This document shows, piece after piece, positions 42,901 to 56,169 of a stretch of 64,000 nt of DNA (the first letter of the stretch is position 1; each line of letters opens with the position of its first letter). A model generated the notes under the pieces. The model was not told where the DNA came from, did no database searches, and saw nothing but the letters and a program-made list of their open reading frames with translations. Both the position numbers and the translations under genes were made by a program. The stretch comes from Trujillonella endophytica (GTDB taxonomy: Bacteria > Actinomycetota > Actinomycetes > Mycobacteriales > Geodermatophilaceae): positions 744,001-808,000 of the forward strand of contig NZ_JABGCI010000001.1 in the NCBI RefSeq assembly GCF_019799905.1, written 5' to 3'.

Positions 42901-43941
42901 CTAGCCGCAGAGCCGGCGCATCGTCTCGACCGTCCGCAGCCGGTTCTCGCGGCTGTCGTCGAGCGGCTGCAGGGCCAGCGTGGTCACCCCGGCCTCCGCG
43001 AAGGCGGCGATGCGCTCGGCGACGTACCCCTCCGGCCCGATCAGCGACACCGCGCGCACGAGCTCGTCGGGCAGCGCCGCGGCGGCCTCGTCCTTGCGGC
43101 CGGACAGGTAGAGGTCCTGCACGGTCTCGGCGGCGTCGGCGAACCCGTAGCGGCGGGCGAGGTCGTTGTAGAAGTTCTTCCCCTTGGCCCCCATGCCGCC
43201 GACGTAGAGCGCCAGCTGCGGGCGGACGTGGTCGTGCAGCGCGTCGACGTCCTCACCGATGGCCACCGGGACGCCGACGACCACCTGCAGCTCGCCGAGC
43301 GCCGGGTCGCGCTTGGCCTTGCCGGCCGCGAGGGAGTCCCCCCAGACGTCGGCGGCCTTCTCCGGCATGAACCAGATCGGCTCCCACACCTCGGCGATCT
43401 CGGCGGCGAGCTCCACGTTCTTCGGCCCCAGCGCGGCGAGCATGATCGGCACCCGCGGGCGGACCGGTGTGTTGATCAGCTTCAGCGGCTTGCCCAGCCC
43501 GGTGCCCTGCTCCGGGGGCAACGGGATCGTGTACTTGGACCCCGCGTGCTCGAGCCGCTCCCGCCGCCACACCTGGCGGCAGATCTCCACGATCTCCCGG
43601 GTCCGCTGGATGGGCGCGTCGTAGGGGACGCCGTGCCAGCCCTCGATCACCTGCGGGCCGGAGGCGCCGAGGCCGAGAGTGAACCGGCCGCCGGAGACGA
43701 AGTCGAGGCCGGCCGCCGTCATGGCCAGCAGTGCGGGGGTGCGGCTGTAGATCGGCAGGATGCCGGCCAGCAGCTCCACCCGCTCGGTGACCGCGGCGAG
43801 GTAGCCGAGCTGGCTCACCGAGTCGAACGTGTAGACCTCGGCGACGGTCGCGACGTCGAGGCCGGCGGCCTCGAGGTCACGGATCTCGTCCGCGGTGTCG
43901 CGGAAGCCCCCGCTGTAGCTGGCCTGGATGCCGATGCGCAC
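42901..43941 (-). CDS. LLM class F420-dependent oxidoreductase
   Basis: 346-residue luciferase-like TIM barrel. IGIQASYSGGFRDTADEIRDLEAAG at the N-terminus, LLAGILPIYSRTPALLAMTAAGLD, GRFTLGLGASGPQVIEGWHG and PIMLAALGPKNVELAAEIAE are the family's cofactor- and substrate-side loops. Such enzymes use reduced F420 (or FMN) to act on unknown hydride acceptors. The start is GTG at 43941, preceded by GGGAGGGC. The 71-residue gene and the protease upstream on the same strand may share its transcript. Confidence 0.88.
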   Translation of the reverse strand: MRIGIQASYSGGFRDTADEIRDLEAAGLDVATVAEVYTFDSVSQLGYLAAVTERVELLAGILPIYSRTPALLAMTAAGLDFVSGGRFTLGLGASGPQVIEGWHGVPYDAPIQRTREIVEICRQVWRRERLEHAGSKYTIPLPPEQGTGLGKPLKLINTPVRPRVPIMLAALGPKNVELAAEIAEVWEPIWFMPEKAADVWGDSLAAGKAKRDPALGELQVVVGVPVAIGEDVDALHDHVRPQLALYVGGMGAKGKNFYNDLARRYGFADAAETVQDLYLSGRKDEAAAALPDELVRAVSLIGPEGYVAERIAAFAEAGVTTLALQPLDDSRENRLRTVETMRRLCG

Positions 43942-44001
43942 GTGCCCTCCCGGGGTCGTCGGCGCCCTCGTCGGCGCCGGGACGACCGTATCGGCGCCGG
44001 C

Positions 44002-44217
44002 TCAGAGGGGGCGGACCACCCCGATCACCTGGGTCACGACACGGACGCCGTCGACGTCGCTGGGCACCCGGCGGGCCGCGCCGGGCTCGGCGAGGTCCAC
44101 CTTGACGACGTAGCCGGTGCCGCGTCGGGCCAGCCCGATCCCGACGACCTCGGGCACCGCAGCGAGCTGCTCGCTCAGGGCGCTCTTCGCGGCGCGGGCG
44201 GAGGCACGGTCGGACAC
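44002..44217 (-). CDS. Small conserved-looking protein next to the trypsin-like protease
   Basis: 71 residues beginning VSDRASARAAKSALSEQLAAV and ending DGVRVVTQVIGVVRPL. The pattern PEVVGIGLARRGTGYVVKVDL...VPSDVDGVRVV resembles the short beta-alpha domain found N-terminal to trypsin-like proteases of this type (compare [22 protein letters not shown] in the adjacent protease), so it may be a stand-alone copy of the pro-region. The start is GTG at 44217; the frame runs on upstream without coding character. Function unknown; inhibitor or chaperone of the protease is a guess. Confidence 0.65.
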   Translation of the reverse strand: MSDRASARAAKSALSEQLAAVPEVVGIGLARRGTGYVVKVDLAEPGAARRVPSDVDGVRVVTQVIGVVRPL

Positions 44218-44318
44218 CCCTCCATGGTGCGCCACTCCCGGCCTCGTGGACAGGGGTGCGGGCGACCTTCTCCGGACCGTTGCCGGAGATCGGGCCGCCG
44301 GGCACGGCCGGCCCTGAT

Positions 44319-45305
44319 CTAGCCGGCGACCCACTCCACCCCGAGGACGTCGAGCACCGTGGCCAGTGGGCTGGCGAAGGTGACGCCGCCGCCCTGTGCA
44401 CCGCCCACCTCGCTGCCGGCGAACAGCAGGGCCAGGGGCGCGCGGTCGGCGCTGCGCCAGATGACCGACCCGCTGTCCCCGCCGGCGCTGAAGCCGCCGC
44501 TCAGGCCCTCGATCTCGATCTGGCCGTCGAAGGTGTGCACCCCGTCGTCGTACTGGACGGCCACGCCGTCGACCTCCACCGCCGTGATCCGCCCGCGGGT
44601 GTGCCCGGTGGTGCGGCCGACCTTCTCGACGGCCTGGTCCGGGTCCACCTCGTCCCCGTCGGCCACGGCGGAGGCGAGTGGCCCGCCGGGGTAGGCCCCC
44701 GGATCGGCGTCGACGCCGGGGTCGAGCACCGCGACGGCGGCGTCCACGAGGTTCGGCCCGTCGGTGAAGCGCTCGAAGGCGGTGAGCGTGGCCACCCGGT
44801 CCGCGACGGTGCCGCCGTCGGCGGGGCCGGGCTGCAGGACCGCGTCCCCAGGGGACGCGGCGTCGCTGGCGGCCAGCACGTGGTTGTTCGACAGCATCGC
44901 GAGCCGGCCGTCCACGCGGACGAAGCCCCCGAGGGTCCCCGCCGTCACCGAGGGGTGTGCGACCGACAGGCCTGGCCGCAGCGGCCGCACGCGTCGCTGC
45001 AGCTCCGCCGGCGTCACCGCGGGCGTGCCGACGGGGGAGGACTGGGCGCGCACCGGCCCTATCACCCGGACGTCGACCTCGGCCCGGACCGCCTCGTCCA
45101 CGCCGTCCAGCAGGACCGCGGCATCCGCGGGGGACACCACCCGGACGGCCAGCCGGGCCCTCCCCGGTGCCACCGGCACCAGTCCCAGTGCGGGCCGGGC
45201 CCACACGAGCCCCGGACCCAGCCCGCTGGCGGTGACCGGGCCGGTCCAGTCCGCCAGGCGGGCGCCCAGCCGCACCTTCAGCTCCCGTGCCGCGTCGATC
45301 TGCAC
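44319..45305 (-). CDS. Trypsin-like serine protease domain protein
   Basis: 328 residues. A non-catalytic N-terminal part of about 125 residues precedes the chymotrypsin fold. The catalytic triad is visible: His in [10 protein letters not shown] (about residue 142), Asp in [10 protein letters not shown] (about 188) and Ser in GGDSGSVIW (about 278). There is no signal peptide, so it may act in the cytoplasm or be a processed shell protein. The start is GTG at 45305, chosen for GAGGGGGA upstream. A longer frame exists upstream but overlaps the rpsL promoter region and has no similarity. Confidence 0.8.
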   Translation of the reverse strand: MQIDAARELKVRLGARLADWTGPVTASGLGPGLVWARPALGLVPVAPGRARLAVRVVSPADAAVLLDGVDEAVRAEVDVRVIGPVRAQSSPVGTPAVTPAELQRRVRPLRPGLSVAHPSVTAGTLGGFVRVDGRLAMLSNNHVLAASDAASPGDAVLQPGPADGGTVADRVATLTAFERFTDGPNLVDAAVAVLDPGVDADPGAYPGGPLASAVADGDEVDPDQAVEKVGRTTGHTRGRITAVEVDGVAVQYDDGVHTFDGQIEIEGLSGGFSAGGDSGSVIWRSADRAPLALLFAGSEVGGAQGGGVTFASPLATVLDVLGVEWVAG

Positions 45306-45838
45306 CGTTCCCCCTCGCTCCCCGGCTCGTCGCCGAGGGTGTCCGTACTGGTACCCACGGTAGGGCGGGGGTACGACAGAACCGCCCTGCCGGAGTTGCC
45401 CCCGGCCCGGTACAGTCCCCGCCGACCACCGTGGACCGGCCGGTCCCCGCAGCCGGGAATGAACCGTCGGCAGGGGCGTTGACCGGGGAGAGCGCCGCTG
45501 TGAGCGGTGCCGCTCCGTCGACATGGGGACCCGGTTTGCACCGGCTCCTCCGGCACGAGTATCGTGGTCAGCCGTGCCCAGGGTGTCCTGGGCCTGCTCC
45601 CGTTCGCGGTGCGCTCGCCGGCAGGTTGGTGGCGCCGAGTCGCGGGGGGCGACCGTCCGGTTGGTCACGCCGATCGGTCCCGGGAAGGGCGACACGCCCG
45701 ACCGCGGGGGCCGGTGGTGGACTGTGGCCAGGGGCGGGCCCGACCCCAGCAGGACCGGCACCCGGCACGACAGAGCCACGAAGACAGAGCACCGACCGAC
45801 AGCACGACCCCAGCGCAGGTAGGAGATCCAGGCCCCCC
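45306..45838. promoter_or_regulatory. 533-base region between the protease and rpsL
   Basis: Gene-free. It holds the promoter of the str operon on the plus strand: TTGCAC at 45536-45541, 18 bases, TATCGT at 45560-45565. An earlier -10-like TACAGT lies at 45411-45416. About 275 bases of leader then precede rpsL, which is unusually long; the ribosome-binding site region is GTAGGAGATCC. On the minus strand the leftward protease promoter must also be here. Confidence 0.6.
45536..45565 (+). promoter_or_regulatory. str operon promoter (TTGCAC-N18-TATCGT)
   Basis: Both hexamers and the spacing fit the principal sigma factor. It lies about 275 bases before the rpsL ATG. Confidence 0.55.
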
Positions 45839-46213
45839 ATGCCCACGATCAACCAGCTGGTCCGCAAGGGCCGCGAGGACAAGGTCGTCAAGACCACGAC
45901 GCCGGCGCTGAAGGGCTCCCCTCAGCGTCGCGGCGTGTGCACCCGCGTGTACACGACGACGCCGAAGAAGCCGAACTCGGCGCTGCGCAAGGTCGCCCGC
46001 GTCCGCCTCACCAGTGGCATCGAGGTCACCGCCTACATCCCCGGTGTCGGCCACAACCTGCAGGAGCACTCGATGGTGCTCGTGCGCGGCGGTCGCGTGA
46101 AGGACCTCCCGGGTGTCCGTTACAAGATCATCCGCGGGTCGCTGGACACCCAGGGTGTCCGCAACCGCAAGCAGGCTCGCAGCAAGTACGGCGCCAAGAA
46201 GGAGAAGAGCTAA
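45839..46213 (+). CDS. rpsL: 30S ribosomal protein S12
   Basis: 124 residues, exact family length. [25 protein letters not shown] and [14 protein letters not shown] are present. K43 and K88, the two positions whose changes give streptomycin resistance, are both lysine, so this is the sensitive form. The start ATG at 45839 follows GTAGGAG; the frame is open far upstream without similarity. Its TAA overlaps the rpsG ATG. Confidence 0.98.
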   Translation: MPTINQLVRKGREDKVVKTTTPALKGSPQRRGVCTRVYTTTPKKPNSALRKVARVRLTSGIEVTAYIPGVGHNLQEHSMVLVRGGRVKDLPGVRYKIIRGSLDTQGVRNRKQARSKYGAKKEKS

Positions 46214-46683
46214 TGCCGCGCAAGGGCCCCGCGCCGAAGCGTCCGCTGGTCGCCGACCCGGTGTACCAGTCGCAGCTGGTCACCCAGCTGGTGAACAAGG
46301 TGCTGGTCGACGGCAAGCGCTCCATCGCCGAAGCGATCGTCTACGGCGCCCTCGAGGGCGCCCGCGCGAAGAGCGACACCGACCCGGTCGTCACGCTCAA
46401 GCGCGCGCTGGACAACGTCAAGCCGTCCCTCGAGGTCCGCAGCCGCCGCGTCGGTGGTGCGACCTACCAGGTCCCGGTCGAGGTCCGCGCCTCCCGCAGC
46501 ACGACGCTCGGCCTGCGCTGGCTGATCCAGTACAGCCGCGCTCGTCGTGAGAAGACCATGACCGAGCGCCTCATGAACGAGCTGCTCGACGCCAGCAACG
46601 GCCTGGGTGCGGCGGTCAAGCGCCGCGAGGACACGCACAAGATGGCCGAGTCGAACAAGGCCTTCGCCCACTACCGCTGGTGA
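46213..46683 (+). CDS. rpsG: 30S ribosomal protein S7
   Basis: 156 residues. [20 protein letters not shown] and [16 protein letters not shown] are conserved. It is the primary binder of the 3' domain of 16S rRNA. The ATG overlaps the rpsL stop (TAATG). The last codons and stop region are duplicated 29 bases downstream (TACCGCTGGTGACG at 46672 and 46701). Confidence 0.98.
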   Translation: MPRKGPAPKRPLVADPVYQSQLVTQLVNKVLVDGKRSIAEAIVYGALEGARAKSDTDPVVTLKRALDNVKPSLEVRSRRVGGATYQVPVEVRASRSTTLGLRWLIQYSRARREKTMTERLMNELLDASNGLGAAVKRREDTHKMAESNKAFAHYRW

Positions 46684-46800
46684 CGTCGCCGGCCCCGCTG
46701 TACCGCTGGTGACGGAACTCCACCAGCCGCCGCTGCCCGCGGACGGACCGGGCGATCCCCGGCACCCGAGCACGGACCGAACCGAAGAGGAGAAGTAGAG

Positions 46801-48900
<2,100 letters not shown>

Positions 48901-48988
48901 CCCGCCGGGCGGCGCCCCCGCCCGGCACCCCTCAGCAACCCCACCCCAGACTCGCGTACGACTGCGACACCACGAGGAGAGGAACCCA

Positions 48989-50182
48989 GTGGCCAAGGCC
49001 AAGTTCGAGCGGACCAAGCCGCACGTCAACATCGGCACCATCGGGCACATCGACCATGGGAAGACGACGCTGACCGCGGCGATCACCAAGGTCCTGCACG
49101 ACAAGTACCCGAACCTCAACGAGGCGTCGGCGTTCGACCAGATCGACAAGGCGCCCGAGGAGAAGGCTCGCGGCATCACGATCTCGATCGCGCACGTCGA
49201 GTACCAGACCGAGAAGCGCCACTACGCGCACGTCGACTGCCCCGGGCACGCCGACTACATCAAGAACATGATCACCGGTGCCGCGCAGATGGACGGCGCG
49301 ATCCTCGTGGTCGCCGCCACCGACGGCCCGATGCCGCAGACCAAGGAGCACGTGCTCCTGGCCCGCCAGGTCGGCGTCCCCTACATCGTCGTGGCGCTCA
49401 ACAAGGCCGACATGGTCGACGACGAGGAGATCCTCGAGCTCGTCGAGCTGGAGGTCCGTGAGCTGCTGTCCGAGTACGAGTTCCCGGGCGACGACCTCCC
49501 CGTGATCCGCGTCTCGGCGCTCAAGGCGCTCGAGGGCGACGCCGAGTGGGGCGACAAGCTCATGGAGCTGATGAACGCGGTCGACGAGTCGATCCCGGAG
49601 CCCGAGCGCGAGATCGACAAGCCGTTCCTCATGCCCGTCGAGGACGTCTTCACGATCACCGGTCGTGGCACCGTCGTGACCGGCCGCGTCGAGCGCGGCA
49701 TCGTCAAGGTGTCGGAGGAGGTCGAGATCGTCGGCATCCGCCCGACCTCGACCAAGACGACCGTCACCGGCGTCGAGATGTTCCGCAAGCTGCTCGACCA
49801 GGGTCAGGCCGGCGACAACGTGGGCCTGCTGCTGCGCGGCATCAAGCGCGAGGACGTCGAGCGCGGCCAGGTCGTCATCAAGCCCGGGACGATCACCCCG
49901 CACACGAACTTCGAGGCCTCGGTCTTCATCCTCTCCAAGGACGAGGGTGGCCGGCACACGCCGTTCTTCAACAACTACCGTCCCCAGTTCTACTTCCGGA
50001 CGACGGACGTGACGGGCGTCGTGACGCTGCCCGCCGGGACCGAGATGGTCATGCCCGGCGACAACACCGAGATGACGGTCGAGCTGATCCAGCCGATCGC
50101 CATGGAGGAGGGCCTCAAGTTCGCCATCCGTGAGGGTGGGCGGACCGTCGGCGCCGGTCGCGTCGTCAAGATCAACAAGTAA
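48989..50182 (+). CDS. tuf: Translation elongation factor Tu
   Basis: 397 residues. The G domain is intact: [37 protein letters not shown] and NKADMVDD. Domains II and III follow ([20 protein letters not shown] and [19 protein letters not shown]). It delivers aminoacyl-tRNA. The start is GTG at 48989 with GAGGAGAGGA upstream; the frame is open upstream but unrelated. It ends the str operon. Confidence 0.98.
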   Translation: MAKAKFERTKPHVNIGTIGHIDHGKTTLTAAITKVLHDKYPNLNEASAFDQIDKAPEEKARGITISIAHVEYQTEKRHYAHVDCPGHADYIKNMITGAAQMDGAILVVAATDGPMPQTKEHVLLARQVGVPYIVVALNKADMVDDEEILELVELEVRELLSEYEFPGDDLPVIRVSALKALEGDAEWGDKLMELMNAVDESIPEPEREIDKPFLMPVEDVFTITGRGTVVTGRVERGIVKVSEEVEIVGIRPTSTKTTVTGVEMFRKLLDQGQAGDNVGLLLRGIKREDVERGQVVIKPGTITPHTNFEASVFILSKDEGGRHTPFFNNYRPQFYFRTTDVTGVVTLPAGTEMVMPGDNTEMTVELIQPIAMEEGLKFAIREGGRTVGAGRVVKINK

Positions 50183-50190
50183 CACCCGCG

Positions 50191-50222
50191 GACGGGCGGC
50201 GGCCAGCAGGCCGCCGCCCGTC
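50191..50222 (+). terminator. Terminator after tuf
   Basis: A perfect 14-bp stem (50191-50204 with 50209-50222) closes the AGCA tetraloop, nine bases after the tuf stop. Confidence 0.8.
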
Positions 50223-50228
50223 CCATGG

Positions 50229-50266
50229 GTCCGGATCCCGGGCCTAGCTGGATCCGGGAACCGGAC
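50229..50266 (+). promoter_or_regulatory. Leader hairpin before the S10 operon
   Basis: GTCCGG-A-TCCCGG (50229-50241) pairs with CCGGGA-A-CCGGAC (50254-50266), 13 positions with one A-A mismatch, just before rpsJ. It could be an attenuator of the S10 operon (in E. coli L4 acts on such a leader) or the end of the str unit. Confidence 0.5.
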
Positions 50267-50307
50267 CACCACAGACGTAGTCACGATCGGCAGGAGCGAG
50301 AACACCG

Positions 50308-50613
50308 ATGGCGGGACAGAAGATCCGCATCAGGCTGAAGGCCTACGACCACGAGGCGATCGATGCCTCGGCGCGGCGCATCGTCGAGACGGTGACGAAG
50401 ACCGGTGCGCGTGTCGTCGGCCCCGTGCCGCTGCCGACGGAGAAGAACGTGTACTGCGTCATCCGCTCCCCGCACAAGTACAAGGACTCGCGGGAGCACT
50501 TCGAGATGCGTACGCACAAGCGGCTCATCGACATCCTCGACCCGACGCCGAAGACGGTCGACGCGCTCATGCGCATCGACCTGCCGGCCTCGGTCGACGT
50601 CAACATCCAGTAA
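50308..50613 (+). CDS. rpsJ: 30S ribosomal protein S10
   Basis: 101 residues. [20 protein letters not shown] and [10 protein letters not shown] are invariant segments. First gene of the S10 operon; it also acts in NusB/NusE antitermination. The start ATG at 50308 follows CAGGAGCGAG. Confidence 0.98.
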   Translation: MAGQKIRIRLKAYDHEAIDASARRIVETVTKTGARVVGPVPLPTEKNVYCVIRSPHKYKDSREHFEMRTHKRLIDILDPTPKTVDALMRIDLPASVDVNIQ

Positions 50614-50622
50614 GGGGGAGTC

Positions 50623-51288
50623 ATGGCGAGCAACTTCCGCGGGCTCCTCGGCGAGAAGCTGGGCATGACCCAGGTCTTCGACGAGAACAACCGCATCGTG
50701 CCGGTGACCGTCGTCAAGGCGGGGCCGTGCGTGGTCACCCAGGTGCGCACCCCCGAGGTGGACGGCTACTCGGCCCTCCAGCTCGGCTTCGGTGAGATCG
50801 ACCCCCGCAAGGTCAACAAGCCCGAGGGTGGTCACTTCGCGAAGGCCGGCGTCACGCCGCGCCGCCACGTGGTCGAGCTGCGTACCAACGACGCCGCCAC
50901 GTACACCGTCGGCCAGGAGCTGACGGCCGAGGTCTTCGAGGGCGTCACCAAGGTCGACGTCATCGGCACCAGCAAGGGCAAGGGCACCGCCGGTGTCATG
51001 AAGCGTCACGGCTTCAAGGGCCTGGGCGCCGCGCACGGCACCCAGCGCAAGCACCGGTCGCCGGGCTCCATCGGCGGGGCATCGACGCCCGGCCGGGTCT
51101 TCAAGGGCCTGCGCATGGCCGGCCGCATGGGCCACGTCAAGACGACGACGCTCTCGCTCACCGTCCACGGCGTGGACACCGAGCGCGGGCTGCTGCTGAT
51201 CAAGGGCGCCATCCCCGGCCCGAAGGGCGGCCTCGTGCTCGTCCGTTCGGCCGTCAAGGGCGGCCCCGTGGGGAGTGACACGAAGTGA
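50623..51288 (+). CDS. rplC: 50S ribosomal protein L3
   Basis: 221 residues. [16 protein letters not shown] at the N-terminus and [16 protein letters not shown], the loop that reaches the peptidyl transferase centre, are typical. AGGGGGAG precedes the ATG. Its stop overlaps the rplD GTG by four bases. Confidence 0.98.
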   Translation: MASNFRGLLGEKLGMTQVFDENNRIVPVTVVKAGPCVVTQVRTPEVDGYSALQLGFGEIDPRKVNKPEGGHFAKAGVTPRRHVVELRTNDAATYTVGQELTAEVFEGVTKVDVIGTSKGKGTAGVMKRHGFKGLGAAHGTQRKHRSPGSIGGASTPGRVFKGLRMAGRMGHVKTTTLSLTVHGVDTERGLLLIKGAIPGPKGGLVLVRSAVKGGPVGSDTK

Positions 51289-52082
51289 CCACGTCCATCA
51301 ACGGCGGGGCGACCGAGACGCGCACCGACCGCCAGGTCGACGTCCGCACGCCGGCGGGGGAGACCTCCGGCAGCGTGACGCTGCCCGGTGCGCTCTTCGA
51401 CGCCAACGCCAACGTCTCGCTGATGCACCAGGTCGTGGTGGCCCAGCTGGCCGCCGCGCGCCAGGGCACGCACGCGACGAAGACCCGTGGCAAGGTCAGC
51501 GGTGGTGGCGTCAAGCCCTACCGCCAGAAGGGCACCGGCCGCGCCCGTCAGGGCTCGATCCGTGCGCCGCAGTTCACCGGCGGTGGCACGGTCCACGGCC
51601 CGCAGCCGCGCGACTACACGCAGCGGACCCCGAAGAAGATGAAGGCCGCCGCCCTCCGCGGCGCCCTCTCCGACCGGGCCCGCGAGGACCGCGTTCACGT
51701 GATCACCACCTTCGTCGAGGGCGACGCCCCGAAGACGAAGGAGGCGCTCAAGGCGCTCGACGCGGTGACCCAGGCCAAGCGCGTGCTCGTGGTCCTCGAC
51801 CACGACGACGTCCTCAACTGGATCAGCCTGCGCAACGAGCCCCGCGTGCACCTGCTCGAGGCCGGCCAGCTCAACACCTACGACGTCCTGCTCGCCGACG
51901 AGGTCGTCTTCACCGAGGCCGCGCTGGCGGAGTTCGTCGCCGGCCCGGCCCACGGGTCGGCCAAGCCGGACCTCGGCACCCACCTGACCCCGGGTGGCGT
52001 GCCGTCGATCGCGCCTGCCGAGGACGAGGGCACCGTCGAGGTCGCGGGCTCGGCCACCGACACCACCGAGGAGACGGCGTGA
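51285..52082 (+). CDS. rplD: 50S ribosomal protein L4
   Basis: 265 residues, with a C-terminal Thr/Glu/Ala-rich tail of about 40 residues beyond the usual end. [20 protein letters not shown] and the tunnel loop [16 protein letters not shown] are conserved. The start is GTG at 51285, overlapping rplC. L4 may regulate this operon, as in E. coli. Confidence 0.97.
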   Translation: MTTSINGGATETRTDRQVDVRTPAGETSGSVTLPGALFDANANVSLMHQVVVAQLAAARQGTHATKTRGKVSGGGVKPYRQKGTGRARQGSIRAPQFTGGGTVHGPQPRDYTQRTPKKMKAAALRGALSDRAREDRVHVITTFVEGDAPKTKEALKALDAVTQAKRVLVVLDHDDVLNWISLRNEPRVHLLEAGQLNTYDVLLADEVVFTEAALAEFVAGPAHGSAKPDLGTHLTPGGVPSIAPAEDEGTVEVAGSATDTTEETA

Positions 52083-52381
52083 CCTTCCACGACCCCCGGG
52101 ACGTCCTGCTCGCGCCGGTCATCTCGGAGAAGAGCTACGGGCTGCTGGACGAGAACCAGTACACGTTCCTCGTCCACCCCGACGCCAACAAGACGCAGAT
52201 CAAGATCGCGGTGGCCCAGGTCTTCAACGTGAAGGTCCTGGACGTCAACACGATCAACCGTCAGGGCAAGAAGAAGCGCAGCCGGGGCAACCGGATGGGC
52301 AAGCGTCCCGACACCAAGCGGGCCATCGTGTCGCTCGCCCCCGGCGACCGCATCGAGATCTTCGGTGGTCCCGGCGCCTGA
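52079..52381 (+). CDS. rplW: 50S ribosomal protein L23
   Basis: 100 residues. [18 protein letters not shown] and [12 protein letters not shown] match the family. It sits at the tunnel exit and is the docking site for trigger factor and SRP. The start is GTG at 52079, overlapping the rplD stop (GTGA). Confidence 0.97.
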   Translation: MTFHDPRDVLLAPVISEKSYGLLDENQYTFLVHPDANKTQIKIAVAQVFNVKVLDVNTINRQGKKKRSRGNRMGKRPDTKRAIVSLAPGDRIEIFGGPGA

Positions 52382-52424
52382 GCGCCGCGACCCTCCGGAC
52401 CAGAGATAGAGGACTGAGTCAGCA

Positions 52425-53258
52425 ATGGCTATCCGCAAGTACAAGCCGACGACGCCGGGCCGCCGTGGCTCCAGCGTCGCCGACTTCGCCGAGGTCACCC
52501 GCGACCATCCCGAGAAGTCGCTGGTCCGGCCGCTGCACGGCCGCGGCGGGCGCAACGTGCACGGGAAGGTCACCGCTCGCCACCAGGGCGGCGGCCACAA
52601 GCGCGCGTACCGCCTGATCGACTTCCGCCGGGCCGACAAGGACGGCGTGCCGGCCAAGGTCGCGCACATCGAGTACGACCCGAACCGCACGTCGCGCATC
52701 GCCCTGCTGCACTTCGCCGACGGCGAGAAGCGCTACATCATCGCGCCGGCCCGCCTGAAGCAGGGCGACACGGTCGAGTGCGGCCCGGCCGCCGACATCA
52801 AGCCGGGCAACAACCTCCCGCTCCGGAACATCCCGGTCGGCACGGTGGTCCACGCGATCGAGCTCCGTCCCGGTGGCGGAGCGAAGATCGCCCGGTCGGC
52901 CGGCACGAGCGTCCAGCTGGTCGCCCGTGAGGGCCGGTTCGCCCAGCTGCGCATGCCGTCGGGCGAGATCCGCAACGTCGACGTCCGCTGCCGCGCCACC
53001 ATCGGCGAGGTCGGCAACGCCGAGCAGTCGAACATCAACTGGGGCAAGGCCGGCCGCATGCGGTGGAAGGGCAAGCGCCCGACCGTCCGTGGTGTCGCCA
53101 TGAACCCGGTCGACCACCCGCACGGTGGTGGTGAGGGCAAGACCTCCGGTGGGCGCCACCCGGTGAACCCGAAGGGCAAGCCGGAGGGCCGCACGCGCAA
53201 GCGCAAGGCCAGTGACGCTCTGATCGTGCGCCGCCGGCGCACCAACAAGAAGCGCTGA
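52425..53258 (+). CDS. rplB: 50S ribosomal protein L2
   Basis: 277 residues. [36 protein letters not shown] and the peptidyl transferase region [12 protein letters not shown] are intact. The start ATG at 52425 is preceded by a weak GAGGAC. One of the most conserved proteins of the large subunit. Confidence 0.98.
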   Translation: MAIRKYKPTTPGRRGSSVADFAEVTRDHPEKSLVRPLHGRGGRNVHGKVTARHQGGGHKRAYRLIDFRRADKDGVPAKVAHIEYDPNRTSRIALLHFADGEKRYIIAPARLKQGDTVECGPAADIKPGNNLPLRNIPVGTVVHAIELRPGGGAKIARSAGTSVQLVAREGRFAQLRMPSGEIRNVDVRCRATIGEVGNAEQSNINWGKAGRMRWKGKRPTVRGVAMNPVDHPHGGGEGKTSGGRHPVNPKGKPEGRTRKRKASDALIVRRRRTNKKR

Positions 53259-53281
53259 GCGGGTAGAGGAGTCCGACAGAC

Positions 53282-53563
53282 ATGCCACGCAGCCTCAAGA
53301 AGGGCCCGTTCGTCGACGACCACCTGCTCGCCAAGGTGGACGCCCAGAACGAGAAGGGCACCAAGAACGTCATCCGCACCTGGTCGCGCCGCTCGACGAT
53401 CATCCCCGACATGCTCGGGCACACGATCGCCGTGCACGACGGCCGCAAGCACGTCCCGGTCTTCGTGACCGAGGCGATGGTCGGGCACAAGCTCGGCGAG
53501 TTCGCGCCCACGCGCACCTTCCGTGGGCACATCAAGGACGACCGCCGGTCGCGGCGCGGCTGA
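53282..53563 (+). CDS. rpsS: 30S ribosomal protein S19
   Basis: 93 residues. [19 protein letters not shown] and [20 protein letters not shown] are typical. It lies in the head of the small subunit. GTAGAGGAG precedes the ATG. Confidence 0.98.
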   Translation: MPRSLKKGPFVDDHLLAKVDAQNEKGTKNVIRTWSRRSTIIPDMLGHTIAVHDGRKHVPVFVTEAMVGHKLGEFAPTRTFRGHIKDDRRSRRG

Positions 53564-53583
53564 CCAGGTAGAGAGAGACTCAG

Positions 53584-54047
53584 ATGACTTCCCAGTTGGG
53601 ACAGGAGACGCCGGTCGCCCGGGCCACGGCCCGGTTCGTCCGCGTCACCCCCATGAAGGCACGCCGGGTGGTGGACATGATCCGCTACCTGCCGACCGAC
53701 GAGGCACTGGCCCTGCTGCGCTTCGCGCCGCAGGCTGCCAGCGAGCCGGTCGCCAAGGTGGTGGCCAGCGCCGTCGCCAACGCCGAGCACAACCTGCAGC
53801 TCGACCGCAACGCGCTCGTCGTCAGCGCCGCATACGTCGACGAGGGCCCGACGCTCAAGCGGATCCGTCCGCGTGCGCAGGGCCGGGCGTTCCGCATCAA
53901 CAAGCGGACCAGCCACATCACCGTCGAGGTGAGCGAGGTCGCCAGCAGCGCCGAGCTCGCGCAGAAGTCGCGCAAGGCGCGTCGGGACACCGGCCAGTCC
54001 GGCCCCGCCACCCAGCAGAAGAGCAACACGAGGGGAGGGACCCGCTA

Positions 54048-54048
<1 letters not shown>
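53584..54048 (+). CDS. rplV: 50S ribosomal protein L22
   Basis: 154 residues. [18 protein letters not shown], and the tunnel-lining hairpin around [20 protein letters not shown], match the family. The C-terminal 30 residues are a Gln/Ser/Lys-rich extension. The TAG stop shares one base with the rpsC GTG. Confidence 0.98.
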
Positions 54049-54971
<923 letters not shown>

Positions 54972-54974
54972 GCC

Positions 54975-55391
54975 ATGCTCATCCCACGGCGTGTCAAGCA
55001 CCGCAAGCAGCACCACCCGAGCCGCTCCGGCCGGGCCAAGGGCGGCACCGAGATCAACTTCGGTGAGTTCGCCATCCAGGCCCTGGAGCCGGCCTACGTG
55101 ACGAACCGGCAGATCGAGTCCGCCCGTATCGCCATGACCCGGCACATCAAGCGTGGCGGCAAGGTGTGGATCTCCATCTACCCGGACCGTCCGCTGACCA
55201 AGAAGCCGGCCGAGACCCGCATGGGTTCCGGCAAGGGCTCGCCCGAGTGGTGGGTCGCCAACGTGAAGCCGGGCCGGGTGCTCTTCGAGCTCTCCGGCGT
55301 GGCCGAGCCGGTCGCCCGCGAGGCCATGCGCCGCGCCATCCACAAGCTGCCCATGAAGTGCCGCTTCATCACTCGTGAAGGAGAGGTGTGA
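54975..55391 (+). CDS. rplP: 50S ribosomal protein L16
   Basis: 138 residues. [28 protein letters not shown] and [18 protein letters not shown] are invariant. It organises the A-site tRNA pocket. The stop overlaps the rpmC ATG by one base. Confidence 0.98.
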   Translation: MLIPRRVKHRKQHHPSRSGRAKGGTEINFGEFAIQALEPAYVTNRQIESARIAMTRHIKRGGKVWISIYPDRPLTKKPAETRMGSGKGSPEWWVANVKPGRVLFELSGVAEPVAREAMRRAIHKLPMKCRFITREGEV

Positions 55392-55624
55392 TGGCCGCCG
55401 GTCTGACCGCTCCGGAGCTGCGCGAGCTGTCCGTCGACGAGCTCGCCTCGCGGCTGCGCGATTCCAAGGAAGAACTGTTCAACCTGCGGTTCCAGGTGGC
55501 CACCGGCCAGCTGGACAACAACCGGCGACTGCAGACCGTGCGCCGCGACATCGCGCGGATCTACACGATCATGCGTGAGCGCGAGCTGGGCCTGTCGGTC
55601 GCCCCGAACGAGGGTGTGGCATGA
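55391..55624 (+). CDS. rpmC: 50S ribosomal protein L29
   Basis: 77 residues. [20 protein letters not shown] and [15 protein letters not shown] match L29. The start is ATG at 55391 (TGATG with rplP); an in-frame GTG three bases earlier is less likely. GAAGGAGAGG lies upstream. It overlaps rpsQ by four bases. Confidence 0.96.
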   Translation: MAAGLTAPELRELSVDELASRLRDSKEELFNLRFQVATGQLDNNRRLQTVRRDIARIYTIMRERELGLSVAPNEGVA

Positions 55625-55932
55625 GCGAGTCCCAGTCGGCCACCGCGAACGAGGCGTCGGCGTCCGGGCCCGGCCTGGCGGGCCGTGGCTACCGCAAGGT
55701 CCGTGAGGGCCTCGTGGTCAGCGACAAGATGGACAAGACCATCGTCGTCGAGGTCGAGGACCGCGTGAAGCACGGCCTGTACGGCAAGGTCATCCGCCGT
55801 ACGAGCAAGCTGAAGGCGCACGACGAGCAGGGGGTCGCCGGCATCGGGGACCGCGTGCAGATCATGGAGACCCGACCCACCTCCGCCACCAAGCGGTGGC
55901 GGCTGGTCGAGGTCGTGGAGAAGGCCAAGTAG
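55621..55932 (+). CDS. rpsQ: 30S ribosomal protein S17
   Basis: 103 residues, with about 20 extra Ala/Ser/Glu-rich residues before the core ([20 protein letters not shown]). The OB fold follows, ending [14 protein letters not shown]. Last gene of the S10 block; a 237-base structured spacer follows. Confidence 0.97.
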   Translation: MSESQSATANEASASGPGLAGRGYRKVREGLVVSDKMDKTIVVEVEDRVKHGLYGKVIRRTSKLKAHDEQGVAGIGDRVQIMETRPTSATKRWRLVEVVEKAK

Positions 55933-56169
55933 GCAGCACGACGGGTCGCGGCCCCGCCTCCGGGCGGGGCCCGGCCGACCGGCCCGCGAGGGCCGAGTCC
56001 GGAGCAGGTACTCTGGACGACTGGCGCCCCCTCGGGTGTGCGCCGCATCCCGGTACCCGTGCGACGGTGAGCACCGGCGGCTCAGCCGCCGGTGCGTCCG
56101 CACGTGGGTACCGGACAGCCGGTTCACCGTTCCGGCCCGGCTGTCACCACTGATCTTTGGGAGTAGGAC
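55933..56169 (+). promoter_or_regulatory. spc operon promoter and structured leader
   Basis: 237 gene-free bases between rpsQ and rplN. A first hairpin lies near 55953-55973. TACTCT at 56009-56014 fits a -10. From 56050 to 56114 a large compound hairpin can form: CCGGTACCC...GGGTACCGG as the base, continuing CGTGCG/CGCACG past a two-base bulge, with an inner stem GCACCGGCGGCT/AGCCGCCGGTGC. The structure suggests a feedback or attenuation site for rplN and following genes. Confidence 0.55.
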
